Below are positions 1 to 10,279 of a DNA stretch of 64,000 nt, in pieces. The DNA lies in assembly GCF_016086655.4 (NCBI RefSeq), contig NC_052132.2, positions 16,308,805 through 16,372,804 of the forward strand. Direction: 5' to 3'. The stretch comes from Lepeophtheirus salmonis. Taxonomy: Eukaryota > Arthropoda > Copepoda > Siphonostomatoida > Caligidae. The stretch's first letter is position 1, and the number at the start of each line of letters is the position of its first letter. The notes below the pieces were generated by a model. The model saw only the letters and a list, made by a program, of their open reading frames with translations. It did no database searches and was not told the origin of the DNA. The translations under genes and the position numbers were made by a program.

Positions 1-305
1 AGATTGTCTTATATTGAGGCAGCCAGTAACGCATCGTTTGAGCTATGTATCCCAGATAAAGTTACACGCAACATTTGCTTTAATTTGACTCCTATATATT
101 ATATTTTGCAGTACATACTACTCTAATAAAAAATAAACCGTCATTTATTAGTTCTGAATTTAATTCTAATTCGAATCTCAAATTGGTTTACCGTTAGACA
201 TGTCCACAAGGTATGTTGACAAAATGACCCATTTTGCAATTTTAGTTGTGTTGTTTTTTTTACAGATAATTAAAGTACTTAAAAATCCAGATTTTTAGTA
301 CAAAA

Positions 306-404
306 TACTAAATTTGGAAAAAAAAAATATTTCAAATGATTTTAATAAATTTTTTATTAATTTATTAAAATCATTTGAAATATTTTTTTTTTCCAAATTT
401 AGTA
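306..404. repeat. Perfect 46-bp inverted repeat (hairpin)
   Basis: Bases 306-351 and 359-404 are exact reverse complements over 46 bp, separated by a 7-base T-rich loop. Each arm contains a run of ten A or T and the word CAAATGATTTTAATAAAT. The exact match, in DNA where most repeats are badly diverged, suggests a recent origin, either as a tiny foldback element or as a palindromic duplication. I see no coding sequence in it. The sequence is read directly; the origin is inference. Confidence 0.9.
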
Positions 405-1030
405 TAATAAAATACGTACAACTTTTTTATCAGTCAAAAAAAAATTGACAACGCAAATTTATTTTTTTATTATGTGGCTACACGTATTCACAAAGAATGG
501 AGTCGGCGTTGGAGTCGGAAGTAAGCCGTCTTGTCCCAAGTTTCTACTATTGAAAAAGATGGAACGAAAAAATCAATTGAGGGGATATGTCGAAACAAAA
601 GTTATAAAAGCTTCTTCATTCTTAATTAAATTGTCATTTTGAACAAAATGCTAACTTTTGAAGAATAAACAATTACTTTTCCATGTTTGAAAATTTATGA
701 AGAATAAAATTTTTGCCATAGAATCAGGAGAAAATATGAATTTGCTTGAGCCTATTATGTAAGACATAAGAGCTTTAAAATGAAGACAATACTTTTGTTT
801 AGTATTGGTATAAAAAACTCAGCTACGCAGTAACAAACGCACGGATTTTTGTTGAATGTCCAGATTTAAAATACACCGTCCGACCCAACCCGCAGGTAAT
901 CCGTGCATCACTAATACATATAGAGTCCAAACCGGATATAAGAAACATCCCTTGTACTCAACTTTCTCTCAGATATCAATTTTATACTAAATAAAATTCT
1001 TTACATAGAAGAAACATCAAGCAAAAAACC
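405..1030. other. AT-rich intergenic DNA, no gene seen
   Basis: Only short chance open frames occur here, including a 65-codon one at 445-642 with no family resemblance. A slightly GC-richer patch near 840-910 (ACCGTCCGACCCAACCCGCA) matches nothing else I noticed in the window. Confidence 0.5.
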
Positions 1031-1039
1031 TTTATCATG

Positions 1040-1300
1040 TAAACTCTTTAGTATTTTTTGTTTTTTTTATCAATTTAATAGGAATTGATATGGAAGAAGA
1101 ATTCCACTGAGGATTTTGCTTTTTTATAGGTACAAACTCTAAGGTGGGACAAACACTTTTGCTCTGTATCTGTCTTTTTAAATTCATTTGACATTGCTTG
1201 TCAATCTGTACGGATAACACAGGGGAACAATTAGGGTGAAGGGAAATTTTGTAAAAATGAATTGAAGACAATAGTAAAATTTATCTTAGAGAGTATAATC
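1040..1300. repeat. Diverged dispersed repeat, left part of copy A (partner near 53.2 kb)
   Basis: The stretch around 1086-1215 (ATTCCACTGAGGATTTTGC, then TATAGGTA, ACACTT, GTCTTTTTAAATTCATTT) matches 53250-53360 in the same order and orientation with scattered differences. A second block at about 2545-2640 matches 53525-53610. In copy B the two blocks lie about 280 bp apart. In copy A they are about 1.3 kb apart, with the inverted-repeat element 1349-2355 between them. Confidence 0.7.
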
Positions 1301-1348
1301 AAAAACTAATCTTAGTTTTTCTCTCAGTCATCCAAATTCTGACATATA

Positions 1349-2355
1349 TGGGGTGATCGTAATTTGAGACGATTATCGTTAAGAGTCATTTTCCCCAAAT
1401 TAAAAGTAGGATTAAAACAAAACATGTAAAGGTCTTGTTTTATTTAATATTATTACAAAGTGTTTTAATTGATTCTGTATTTTGTTCTGAACTCGATATA
1501 TTTCCATTTTTAGGCTGAGAAAGGATGAAAAACGACACTCTTGTTTAGACCTTTATAATTTATTGTGTTGAGGGATGTCATAGCTTATTTTCTAGACAAA
1601 ATTCAATGTAGGTATAGTTTAAAAACCACTTCTATTCGAAAAATATACATCTCCAAGGATTTTTGTTCCATTTCGAAGTGATCACATTTTGTATTGGGCT
1701 GTATTAGCAAATGGTTAACTTTTGCATCGATATTTCCCATTCCAATGCTAATTTCATGACGTCATGGTTCGTAAAAGGAAGATCGAGGGTATTGAAGAAT
1801 ATACTTCCAACTTTATCATCCATCTCAAGAGATGTTTTAATTCGGATTCCAAGTTCCACCAGGGACAACGAGAGAAGGAAAACTACCAGACTTCATGAGG
1901 GATTAGAGTGGACACTTTCCTTTGAAATGAGCTACCAGGATCGAAACAATAAAGTAGTCCATTTACGATGAGTAGAGAGTTTTAATATTTCAAAATAGGA
2001 TCACTTTAAAAAAAATATGGAACTAACAGTCTTGAAGATGCATATTTTTTAAAGAGATTTTTAAAGAAATACACTTTGAATATTTTTCTATAATATAAAC
2101 TATGATATTCTTCATTACTATGTATTATAAATAAGTTATAAGGGTTTAAAGAAGAGTGTCGTTGTTCATCATTTTTCAGCCTACAAATGGAAATATATCG
2201 AATTCAGAGCAAGATACAGAATAAATATAAACATATTTGAATCACAAAAAAACACATTTAAATAAGTTTAATTAACTCTATTTTTAATTTTGGGGATTGT
2301 TTTAGGGGTAAAAAATGACCCTGAACGATAATAGTGTCAAATTACTATAATCCCA
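1349..2355. mobile_element. ~1 kb non-autonomous element with ~200-bp terminal inverted repeats
   Basis: Bases 1349-1570 read rightward match 2355-2140 read on the other strand: TGGGGTGATCGTAATTTG against TGGGATTATAGTAATTTG, then TTATCGTT, GGTCATTTT, CGATATATTTCCATTT and AACGACACTCTT. Both ends abut TA-rich flanks (CATATA left, TATTTC right), which fits a TA target but does not prove one. No transposase is recognisable inside. The core carries an 86-codon frame of unknown nature (1711-1971). The size and long arms suggest a foldback or long-TIR MITE. The arms differ from each other by roughly one base in five by eye, so the insertion is old. Confidence 0.8.
1711..1971 (+). CDS. Unrecognised 86-codon open frame inside the inverted-repeat element
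   Basis: The frame runs from ATG at 1711 to TGA at 1971 in the single-copy core between the two long inverted arms. The predicted peptide is basic, includes STRDNERRKTTRLHEG, and has no signal peptide, membrane segment or motif I know. It is GC-richer than its surroundings, so it could be captured sequence. A chance frame is equally possible. I assign no function. Confidence 0.2.
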   Translation: MVNFCIDISHSNANFMTSWFVKGRSRVLKNILPTLSSISRDVLIRIPSSTRDNERRKTTRLHEGLEWTLSFEMSYQDRNNKVVHLR

Positions 2356-2499
2356 GATATTTCAGAATTCAGTTGACAGAGAAAAAGTCTGATTTACTTG
2401 GGTTTCTGCCTTCTTAGATATATTCGATCATTGGTTTGAATTCATATGTAAAAAAAAATGAGTGGTCTCCTGTGTAATTAATATTTGATTGTCCACGAA

Positions 2500-2650
2500 A
2501 AACACTTTTCCTGAAAGATATACTAAGGGTCCAATAATAATCTAATAATTGTGGTTTTTATATACCTTGGATATAAATCCGGTTATAGTTAACTTTTTTT
2601 TTTTTTTTTTGCAAAATATCAGTTTCTTTTGTCCGGAGTTATCTATACAT
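2500..2650. repeat. Dispersed repeat copy A, right part, with a long poly-T tract
   Basis: ATTGTGGTTTTTATATACCTTGGATATAA and the following CCGG...AGTT...CAGTTTC...GGAGT words recur at 53525-53620. An ~18-base T run near 2594 interrupts this copy and is absent from the other. Confidence 0.65.
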
Positions 2651-3600
2651 ATATCAATATGTGACATTTTATCATTTCAAAATAAGATAAACCAAGCTCT
2701 CATCACTAAATATTGATATAATTATTAATTTTAAAAATATATAGTTGCATTATTATGTAATTCATCGTATATTAAAAAATTTCCCAAAAGATATTACACA
2801 ATGAAATCATATTAGTTGTTATATATTTAATAGTCACATTAAAGAATATTTTTGTGTAATGATTGCGTAAGGTTTTTTTTAGAAAATATCTATAGAAATA
2901 TGAATAGATAATTAATTTTATATTTTCTGAACAAGCCAACAATAATTGATATGGTCTTTCAACACAAAAGCAAGCTAGAATGAAATTTCTTAGTGTGGAT
3001 TACATTTGTATTATGTATATTAACAAATTGTTCTGATAAACCCTTTGGTTGCGTGGCATATTGCACTTGGAGTAGCTAAAATTTATCGTTACAGTAAAAT
3101 AATAAAAAAAATTGACTGATATTATTAGATATAGGCCAAATTAAAATAGTCAATTTCATCAGTCATGACTTTTGAAGAAATTGAGAAATTGATAGATTTT
3201 ATTTGAAAGGGACCATATTTGGCGCAATTTAAGTCTTTTACATCATATAATGGCTCTAAATTTTAGTCAAAATTCAAGGATATCTTAACTTTTCCCAAAA
3301 ATTTGAATTAAAGGCTTTCATTCAACCAAATATGATATATTGGCCAGTGTGTTGTATATATTATAAAAAATTTGTTTTTATGTTGACTCAACACATATAT
3401 TCATACTGCAATATCAAACTATTCAATAATTTTCAAAAATATGAAATAAAATTAAAAAATGTCACTTTTTGTTCGTTTTAAATTTATTTATTAAATAATA
3501 GTCGATCATTATATTGTATTAAATTGTTATATAGGTATAATAAATTTCGATTTTATTAAAAATAATAAATCTTAGTCAGTTAACCAATTTTCTTTGTGCA
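2650..3600. other. AT-rich stretch without recognisable gene
   Basis: No frame longer than about 60 codons and no transposon end could be recognised. The sequence is AT-rich with many short A and T runs. Confidence 0.5.
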
Positions 3601-3988
3601 TACTCTTTCTCAATAGCGACTTACTAAAAATAATCACTCCAATGAAACATGTACAAAGTTGGTCTGCAAAGTCTCTGACCTCATCGTGAAGATGACAGTA
3701 CTTGTAAATAAAAGAAAATCACATTTATCTACCATTTGTTGACAGTAGCTCAATAAAGTTTCAGCCATTTTGGATTCGTAGTTATTCTGTAAGAGTGATG
3801 TTTGAGTGAGTTGATGTCAGTGTTTTTGAGAAATTGTACTAAATCGAGTATTTCTCTGTTGGTATAGTTTAAACTCAATAAATCCCAGTTTACGAACCTA
3901 TTAACTACTATAAGTCAAACTTAGATGCACCATTATATCTTTGAAATAAAAAATACAGTCCAAATAGTGAACTGCAAATATTTTCTAG

Positions 3989-4123
3989 AATGAAGAGGCA
4001 AACTTCTTTGTGGACAATTATTTTACAGAGGAAAACGCCGAGTACTATTTGGACAGATTGCAGAGATAGGAGCATTGCTGGGAGAAGTGTGTAGATGCAC
4101 AAGAAGTCGATGTAGAGAAATAA
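3989..4123 (+). pseudogene. mariner/Tc1-type transposase, C-terminal fragment
   Basis: Read in one frame, this stretch gives NEEANFFVDNYFTEENAEYY, then LDRLQR, an in-frame TAG, EHCWEKCVDAQEVDVEK and a TAA. This is the usual tail of mariner-family transposases: a lid-like helix, then a pattern resembling 'xxRWxKCVDxxGDYVEK'. Only about the last 45 codons remain, with one internal stop, so it is a dead fragment. The catalytic aspartates would lie upstream and I cannot find them. No end repeat is visible on either side. The family call rests on motif memory, not alignment. Confidence 0.55.
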
Positions 4124-4129
4124 AATACA

Positions 4130-5060
4130 AAATTCAAATATCGATCCTTTTTATGTTTAATAGTTATCGACATTAATGTTTTAGAACCAATGGCTCAAAT
4201 AAAACATTGGTGGCATTATAAAAAAAACACAAATGAAATTATTCCATCTCCCTTTAATTAGCCAACTTATGCTGAACAATTTGAAGATTTGCATGAATTT
4301 ATAGCCATTATACCAGCCATTAAATGTAAAATTTTATTTTTATGATCTCATTAAACTTTTCATATCTCCAAAGCTACCGACTACCACTCTAATCATTTTG
4401 AGTGGAGACTGAGATAATATTTTGATATTGTTTTTGTCCAAATCAAAGAACATGATGTTTGAGATATATGTGTTTAAAAAAATATGGTCACGGTCAACCA
4501 TACTTTTTTATCACAGAATAAATAAGCCAAACACCCAAATAAAAATCCTTTTAACCTCGACTTATTTATTTTTCTATAAATACAACCGTACAACAAGACA
4601 GAGAGATTTCACTATTATTACGGGTTTTTTTTGGTTTTTTTGTAGTTATACACTAGGTAACTGCAAAATCCTTATTTTGCAGAAACATAAAAGTAAAAAA
4701 AATAGCTATTTTGAAATAATGTTTTTGAAAAGATCAAGATTTGCAATTGTTTGTTTTGTGATATATAAGTCGTAAATATTTTTTTAAATATAGTGCATGA
4801 AACACAATCTGTTATGAAACTTTGGGTAGGTTGCAAATCCGTATATCTGCTCTAAGAAGAATATTTATTATCGCATTTCTACCCTTTGCGACTTCTCTGT
4901 GAGAAAGTTTTTTCTTAGTTAACCAAATTGTTAAACGATTTTCGATTCATACTACACATTGGGTCTGCTACACGATTTTGCTTGATCAATTAGACATATA
5001 TGGGGTTCTAGGAAACATTTCTGCAAATATTTTTCCCAAAAAGCACATTGGCAAAAAATA
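4130..5060. other. AT-rich stretch, nothing recognised
   Basis: A 117-codon open frame at 4422-4775 is lysine-, phenylalanine- and isoleucine-rich and lacks any motif. Its composition is what random AT-rich DNA gives, so I do not call it a gene. The words at 5015-5065 lead into the mariner end at 5066. Confidence 0.45.
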
Positions 5061-5065
5061 TATAA

Positions 5066-5327
5066 TAGGTTGGAAAAAAATTAATTTAGCTATACTTTAT
5101 AAGAACTCTTATAATAATCCAATTTAAGCCAAATATGCCCAGTTCTGTTTGATAACTTGTTGCCAACGAGAATCTGACTGCATAATACCATCCTTGTTAA
5201 AGCCCTTCTCCCTATTGGCAAAATACTTGGACAACCAATTTTCACCTACCTTTATTGAAGCCAAATGTGTACCTCCAAGCACGTTGGCCAAAAATAGGCA
5301 CAAGTAGTAGTCACTTGGTTCCAGGTC
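5066..5327 (-). pseudogene. mariner transposase, 3' half with terminal repeat
   Basis: On the minus strand the frame ending at the TAA of 5124-5126 reads LEPSDYYLCLFLANVLGGTH, LASIKVGENWLSKYFANRE, KGFNKDGIMQSDSRWQQVIK, QNWAYLA. This is the end of a mariner transposase: the DLAPSDYHLF-type block that carries the third catalytic Asp in active copies, then the WxxxFF...RW..VI...G.Y(L) tail. The Asp position here reads LEPSDYY. After the stop, about 50 bases of 3' UTR lead to TTTTTTTCCAACCTATTA, which matches the known mariner end TTAGGTTGG. The 5' half is missing; the frame breaks near 5327 against an oppositely oriented transposase fragment. Confidence 0.75.
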
Positions 5328-5329
5328 AT

Positions 5330-5690
5330 CATCAAGAACACAAAAATCTAAAAGAGAAGGGTTGCAGAGTTGAGGAAGTCCCTGACGGAGACACAGGATC
5401 CCAGGAGAGTCCTCACATAGAAAGAGATGCCCGAATACATTTAAATATTTGTCCTCCTAGGTTTCCCGAATTGAATCCTATGATTTATTTTCTCTGGAGC
5501 TACCTAGAATCAAAAGTTCATAGAGAGCATATAATAAAAAAATAATAATTAGATTAGGCTCTAGCTTTCATAGCTTGGTTAAGGACTCGAATCGAGACCA
5601 ACAGAGGCTATCTTGAGGGCGATATATTTTCAATTATTTTATTTATTGATCGTTTTTCTATTGTATTTTTAAAATAAATCTTCAAAAATG
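5330..5690 (+). pseudogene. Tc1/mariner-like transposase fragment (plus strand)
   Basis: The 5255-5545 frame contains CPPRFPELNPMIYFLWSYLE, a degraded 'WPPxSPDLNPxDYxxWxxxE' block, the third-catalytic-residue signature of the family. The expected second Asp of 'DLNP' reads as Glu (ELNP). After a stop at 5543-5545 the sequence continues in another frame with TRIETNRGYLEGD, which resembles the 'RIExVIxxxGxYIE' C-terminus. The upstream half has no recognisable QQDGAPAH block, so an internal deletion is likely. It lies head-to-tail against the minus-strand mariner remnant ending near 5327, so one insertion probably interrupted the other. Confidence 0.6.
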
Positions 5691-6120
5691 ACAATTTTAT
5701 GTTAATTTTATAAAGATATATCAAAAGCGTGACTGGTAAATTTGCTACAACATTTTCGCCGCTGGTGATTTTGCTTCCTGAAGACTTTGCCCAATGACAG
5801 CCTTTTTATTATTTATAATACAGCTTCCAACTTTAACTTTACTCTTCACTAATGTATCTCAGCTATCTGTAGATACAATCGTGAATACTAATGTAGAATA
5901 TTTTTCAGTAAATAATCTATTAGCGTTTCACTCCAAAACTCATTATTGCTACTGCATATTTTCCTGACCAGTAGAAATTCATTATATTCCACATCTCTGA
6001 GACACACATAACCGAGATACTGCCGAACTTGAGTCTGTCGTGAATGCTGTCATAGGATTTTTTTTCGTTCCTTTCTAGTTTAAGGAAGGAGTGTTGTATT
6101 TGATATGCTTAATCATTTAT

Positions 6121-6690
6121 TTAGTTTTGATATGGTGTTACTTTTAATAGATGCATTATTGTTGGGATTACGCATACATTCAACGCTTTGATTCTGCCCC
6201 ACATATTCAAGTTGAGTCTCAGGAAATAGGAACTCGCACGTTTGATTTTGGTGATAATTTCCTCGTTATTCAGACGAATACGACCAACTCTAATCCTGGA
6301 CTCAAGAAGTTTAATGTGATATTCGGAAACTCGGCCATACCTTTCCGATAAGGCCGCTGCAAGCACTCATTATCTCTGCTTTATCAGAGTTGATCTTCAA
6401 TTCTGATACATACGAAAACTCAGTAAGTATCACCACACTCTTCTTGATAGATCTTAAAGTTTCTGTAGGTTTATCACAAAGAATAAGAGTTAGGTCATCA
6501 GCGTAACAAAGGCACTTTGGATTACTCATAATAGATGATAAACCAATTATTTGAGCATGTTTCTGAATCATCCGGAGAACTCTATCGACACTAATAATGA
6601 ATAAGATCACAGACACTGGGTCTCTTTGTCTAATCCCCTTTTGTTGTGAAAGAATGCTTCATACTTTCAATAACTTATGACTGTTTGAGA
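6121..6690 (-). pseudogene. Non-LTR retrotransposon reverse transcriptase fragment (YADD)
   Basis: Two overlapping minus-strand frames (6311-6616 and 6121-6366) join through a frameshift near 6340. The first begins with GIRQRDPVSVILFIISVDRV and carries PKCLCYADDLTLIL, the catalytic YADD box of palm motif C, preceded by the QRDP motif typical of LINE reverse transcriptases. The second continues with SEYHIKLLESRIRVGRIRLN and WGRIKALNVCVIPTIMHLLK, the thumb-like region after YADD. Only about 190 codons remain. The endonuclease, 5' palm and tail are missing. It abuts a truncated Tc1-like element near 6680. The clade (I/Jockey/L1-like) cannot be settled by eye. Confidence 0.85.
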
Positions 6691-7339
6691 GCCATAAATT
6701 GTTAATCGATAAAATCCGGTGTCGTTGGTCACCATTTCGCCTAGGCTTAAGGGCGTCTCATCACTGAACAAAACGATGACATCAGTTGGTTTTTTCTTAA
6801 GCTTGTTGAGAAGAATCTTCGACCTTGCGAGGCGTTTTCCTTGTCTACAGACTTGAGGGCTTGACGAGAGGTTCTCTTCTAGACCTTAATGCCAAGATTT
6901 TTTATTAAATCGCCGGTCCATGGTCCTTCTGCTGACGTTGTACTCCCTGGAGAGGCTGCTAACAGTGACCTTGCCTCTCTTGTCCTCGACAAGACTTTTT
7001 CACGGTAGCAACCCTTTTGTCCGACATTCGAGGCCTTGACTTAGATCTTGTGGTCGCCTCAGGAGTTCCTTTGGCTACCACGCTGTAAATCGTGGTGCAG
7101 CTGCAATTCAGAACCTTGGCAATTTCAGTGGGAGTTTTTCCCCACGCGGAATGTTCCAAAATTGCGACTCGACGTCTCTCCATATTATCCGCTGTTGTTT
7201 CACTGTTGCTATTTAGATTTTGGCGGAGCTAGTCAAGATCCTTGCCTCGAAGTATAAACCGGTTTCAACTCAATACAATCACGAATATGTGCATGGCGTA
7301 AAATTTAAAGGAGTGTTCAGTTTTAGAGGCGCACACCTG
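6680..7339 (-). mobile_element. 5' half of a Tc1/mariner-like element with transposase N-terminus
   Basis: The transposase starts at the ATG of 7183 (minus) and opens with MERRRVAILEHSAWGKTPTE then IAKVLNCSCTTIYSVVAKGT, a helix-turn-helix of the DNA-binding domain. Downstream, frameshifts and stops break it, but KGKVTVSSL-type and RRTMDRRFNKK-type pieces and VLFSDETPLSLGEMVTND are legible. The last holds the first catalytic Asp (FSDE). Everything after about 6680 is lost, so the second and third acidic blocks are absent. The 5' end is preserved: reading minus, CAGGTGTGCGCCTCTAAAAC starts at 7339, next to TA at 7340-7341, as expected for this superfamily. The opposite terminus is missing. Confidence 0.8.
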
Positions 7340-7635
7340 TACTCTATATGTCATATAAGGTGAATTAATTAGTGATATTTTTCCTATTTTTTATATTCAT
7401 TAATGATCATTATATAAACACAGAAAGTGGTTTGAATATAGCTTGAATCTTTACAGTTGTAGTTATTTAAATAAATTAAATAATGAACAAACACAACACC
7501 AATTTGAATGGAATAATTTCTAACTATTTATACGTTATATTAAAAATAAAACTAATTAATTTATTTATATGTCATATATAGTTTTTGAACAATACCTATC
7601 TATCATACTATCACTTTAAATTGAATCAAAATATA

Positions 7636-8411
7636 CAGGGTTGATCTTATATAGAGTACATTTAATTTTGATTTTAATAAATTCGTAATTTGTTCGTCCA
7701 TTGTCTTCAAAATTGGTGAAATATAAGTTTCCTAACTCAAGATTCCTAATGTACAGTTTTGACTCAATTAAAAGCAAAAGAAACGAGAACGAGTAAAATG
7801 GAGAAACAATGGAGTGAAATTTTGAAGCTTTTCTCAAGTGGGATGTCTACAATGGCCATATCTATGAAGCTAGGTGTCTCCCTACCACTTTTTATAGTGC
7901 CAGGTTCTTTTTCAACACCACCATGCTCTTGATCCTTGTGGCCAGTGCAAGAAAGTGCAACTTTGGGCCAGAGAAAATTTTGGTGACCACTTTGTTTTCA
8001 CTCAAGTAGGAACTCTGTGCCATTGCGTCAAGAGACAACTTTCTGGGCTTTTGGGACTTCAACATGTGCCCACCTTCATCTCCATACATGAACTCCTTGG
8101 ACTACTTTATTTAGATGCATCTAAAGGAGAGAATTCGTGCTACTCCTTACCGGAGTGTCGAACCTTAAGAGGCTTCCATCAAGAAGGAGTGGACCAAGCT
8201 CGTGTCTGACTATATAGTCAAGGTCTGCAAAGGATATAGGCCTCGTATTGAGGTAATTATTAGAGCTGAAGGGACATATATTGTATAAAAGTTGAGTACT
8301 ATTTTCCGATGATTTTGTTTAATAAATGTCCTCATAAAACCTCTTTTTTATATTTGAATGTTGCAAAATTCAAAGTAATAAAATGTGTACCACTAGATAA
8401 GATCAACCCTT
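7636..8411 (+). mobile_element. Complete but internally deleted Tc1/mariner-like element
   Basis: Both ends are present. CAGGGTTGATCTTAT starts at 7636 and its complement ATAAGATCAACCCTTT ends at 8411, with TA on both sides (7634-7635 and 8412-8413), the classic target duplication. Arms of roughly 40 bp match imperfectly. At 776 bp the element is short of the roughly 1.2 kb expected, and the missing part is the middle of the transposase. Several direct repeats elsewhere in the window carry similar ends only at Tc1-type copies, which supports the reading. Confidence 0.88.
7798..8288 (+). pseudogene. Deleted transposase of the 7636-8411 element
   Basis: The reading starts MEKQWSEILKLFSSGMSTMA ISMKLGVS, a helix-turn-helix of the kind used to bind terminal repeats. 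It then loses frame in a deletion. It resumes with PPSSPYMNSLDYFIWMHLKE, a variant of the WPPxSPDLNPLDYxxW block in which the catalytic 'DLN' has become 'YMN', and ends WTKLVSDYIVKVCKGYRPRI, EVIIRAEGTYIV, TAA at 8286-8288. The central catalytic domain with the first two acidic residues is gone. About 490 nt remain. The element could still be mobilised in trans if a related transposase exists, because its ends are intact. Confidence 0.8.
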
Positions 8412-8689
8412 TAGAATTGTGTTTATAATTATTTTTTGGGTCAAATATCCCTTATGGTCTTTCGTCGAAAATTTGTATTCGACTAATTGCCCGCTCATAA
8501 GTTACATCTCATGTTGTACATTAAAAGTTTTCAAGCCTTTGCATGCAGGGCTTCATACATTTTTACTTGAATATTATAGCAACAGGGGATTAGCAAAAAT
8601 GTTATTTTCTTTTTAACTTAACATCTATATTATATAGCATTTTTTAGTTATCAGTTTTTCATCAAAAGACTACTTTTGTGAAATGTCAT

Positions 8690-9010
8690 TCATATATCTG
8701 CCCGCCAAGGACTTCACCTGATAACATGAGAGGTTACTTTGTAAATTTAATGCTTCAAATTCCACTCAGGTTTCAAAAGAATCCACTTAGCCTACCCTAA
8801 TTTATCTTAGGACGTAAAAAGCTTCTGATTTTGTCAGTACGAGATCAATCATGCAAATTCGATCTAAAAATATATTTGTAAGTGTAATGCTTACAAATAA
8901 TCAATCACGTCATCTTCAGCTTATTTTTCATAAGGTGTCAAATAAAAGATGACGTCATGGATTAGATGTAAAGAAATCATGCTAGAAATAATGGCGGGCT
9001 GGAAGGTTCG
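8690..9010. repeat. Possible small element with CTGCCCGCCA / TGGCGGGCTG ends
   Basis: CTGCCCGCCA at 8699 and TGGCGGGCTG near 8993 are inverted with one mismatch. Between them lies an imperfect 17-bp palindrome, AATCAATCACGTCATCTT against AAGATGACGTCATGGATT. No coding sequence is present. The spacing (~300 bp) suits a MITE, but no target duplication is visible, so this is tentative. Confidence 0.3.
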
Positions 9011-9679
9011 GGACAATGGCTATTCAGGCTAGGCTAAATGAGAACAAGATGGTGAGCTTTCGGGCTAGGGATTAGACCGAATCCACATCTAATATCTACT
9101 TAATAAAGAAAACTGTAGTGCCATCTATTGGAAATGTGATAAAATAGGAGCATGTCGGGGTAGAGCCATTACAAAAAACCATCCAGTCTGTATCATCAAA
9201 ATTCATTGTCATCCACCTGATCGTTAGAAAATCAAGCAAGGAAAATCAATGAAGCAATTAAGGGAGTGTTCAGCAACTCAGTACCTGTGAATTTTCTTTC
9301 TCCTAAATTACCCAAGCAAAAATCATATCAGTCAGAAGAGCTTGTGACTATAATTTACCAGAAGAAAATTTGGCTAAGACAATTAAAGGTGATAATTTTT
9401 TTATTATTTAACAATATCAAAAATTAAACACTGACAAGTATTTTTTACACATTGAAAAATTTAAAAAGATGATTCTACGATGAAATTTTTGACTTTGCAC
9501 CGAATGGAAAACAATTATATAGAATCCATGCTCTTGTTGTTGTAAATATGACTATTTCATTGCTATATTGCTTAACGAATAGTAGAAATCAACAAATGTA
9601 TTCAATTATTTTCATATAAAAGATAAAACTCTTTGTCCTCTATCTCTCATCATTAAGTTTGAAATAGCTGTAATAAATC

Positions 9680-9751
9680 AAATCCATGTAATTTTTCTCC
9701 AAACTATATTTGGTCATACTAATGCAAGATTTGGATCCCCACACTATAGTA
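9680..9751 (+). repeat. ~70-bp dispersed motif, copy A
   Basis: The segment runs from AATCCATGTAATTTTTCTCC through TTGGTCATACTAATGCAAG to GGATCCCCACACTATA. The same arrangement recurs at 9999-10070, at 15910-15979 (minus) and at 26310-26385: a 'GATTCCATAAAAATCAC' block, 'GTAATTTAG(T)', and a 'TGGGGACC'/'GGCCCCAC' block. Confidence 0.6.
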
Positions 9752-9757
9752 TTGTAA

Positions 9758-9973
9758 TACACATTTATATTTTGGGGGACAAAGTGTTGTCGGACCAATT
9801 CAAATATTTCATATTGAATAAAAAATACAGCTAAACACAGTTATGTCAGTATATAAACATAGTAATATAAATATATATTTTGGGGGACAAAGTGTTGTAG
9901 AACTGATTCAATTATTTCATATTGAATAAAAAATACAGCTAAACACAGTTTTGTCAGCATATAAACATAGCAC
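9758..9973. repeat. Tandem duplication, two ~108-bp units
   Basis: TTTTGGGGGACAAAGTGTTG occurs at about 9771 and again 108 bp later at about 9879. The following words TTCATATTGAATAAAAAATA and CAGCTAAACACAGTT, then GTCAG(T/C)ATATAAACATAG, repeat in both units. Differences are few (TCGGACCAATTC against TAGAACTGATTC), so the duplication is fairly recent. Confidence 0.9.
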
Positions 9974-9998
9974 CAATGGGGTCTGAGAAGTCTTTTCA

Positions 9999-10070
9999 TG
10001 ATTTTATAAAAAACCACATTTTTTGTAACTAAGTTATGCTTCTATAAGTTTTGGGCCCCACTTTGTATTA
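9999..10070 (+). repeat. ~70-bp dispersed motif, copy B
   Basis: GATTTTATAAAAAACCACAT, then TTTTGTAACTAAGTTATGCT and TTTTGGGCCCCACTTTGTAT, parallel copies at 9680, 15910 (minus) and 26310. Copies A and B flank the 108-bp tandem duplication in direct orientation. Confidence 0.6.
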
Positions 10071-10279
10071 CCATTGCCCATTATCTACATATGCAGTTGT
10101 GTGTCCAGAAGAAGTGAATTTATTTGCTCTGCGATTATCTACTATTGAAATAAAAAATAAAACAAGAAAATCAATTTATATGAAAATTGTCAACATACGT
10201 TGTGGTAATAATACCAACTTAATGAAAATTTTATTTGAAAATAAAATGAGAATTGAATTCGGAATTAATAAATAACAGT

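Noticed and set aside
445..642. 65-codon open frame
   Set aside because: Low-complexity composition, overlaps repetitive AT-rich DNA, no motif.
4422..4775. 117-codon open frame, the longest in its neighbourhood
   Set aside because: Lys/Phe/Ile/Tyr-rich composition expected of random AT-rich sequence, no conserved block, no repeat or promoter context.
7955..8209. 84-codon plus-strand frame and overlapping minus-strand 65-codon frame
   Set aside because: Both are shadow frames of the deleted transposase at 7798-8288; the meaningful residues (PPSSPYMNSLDYFIW) lie in a different frame.
10051..10275. 74-codon open frame
   Set aside because: Starts inside the ~70-bp dispersed motif and shows no protein-like conservation.
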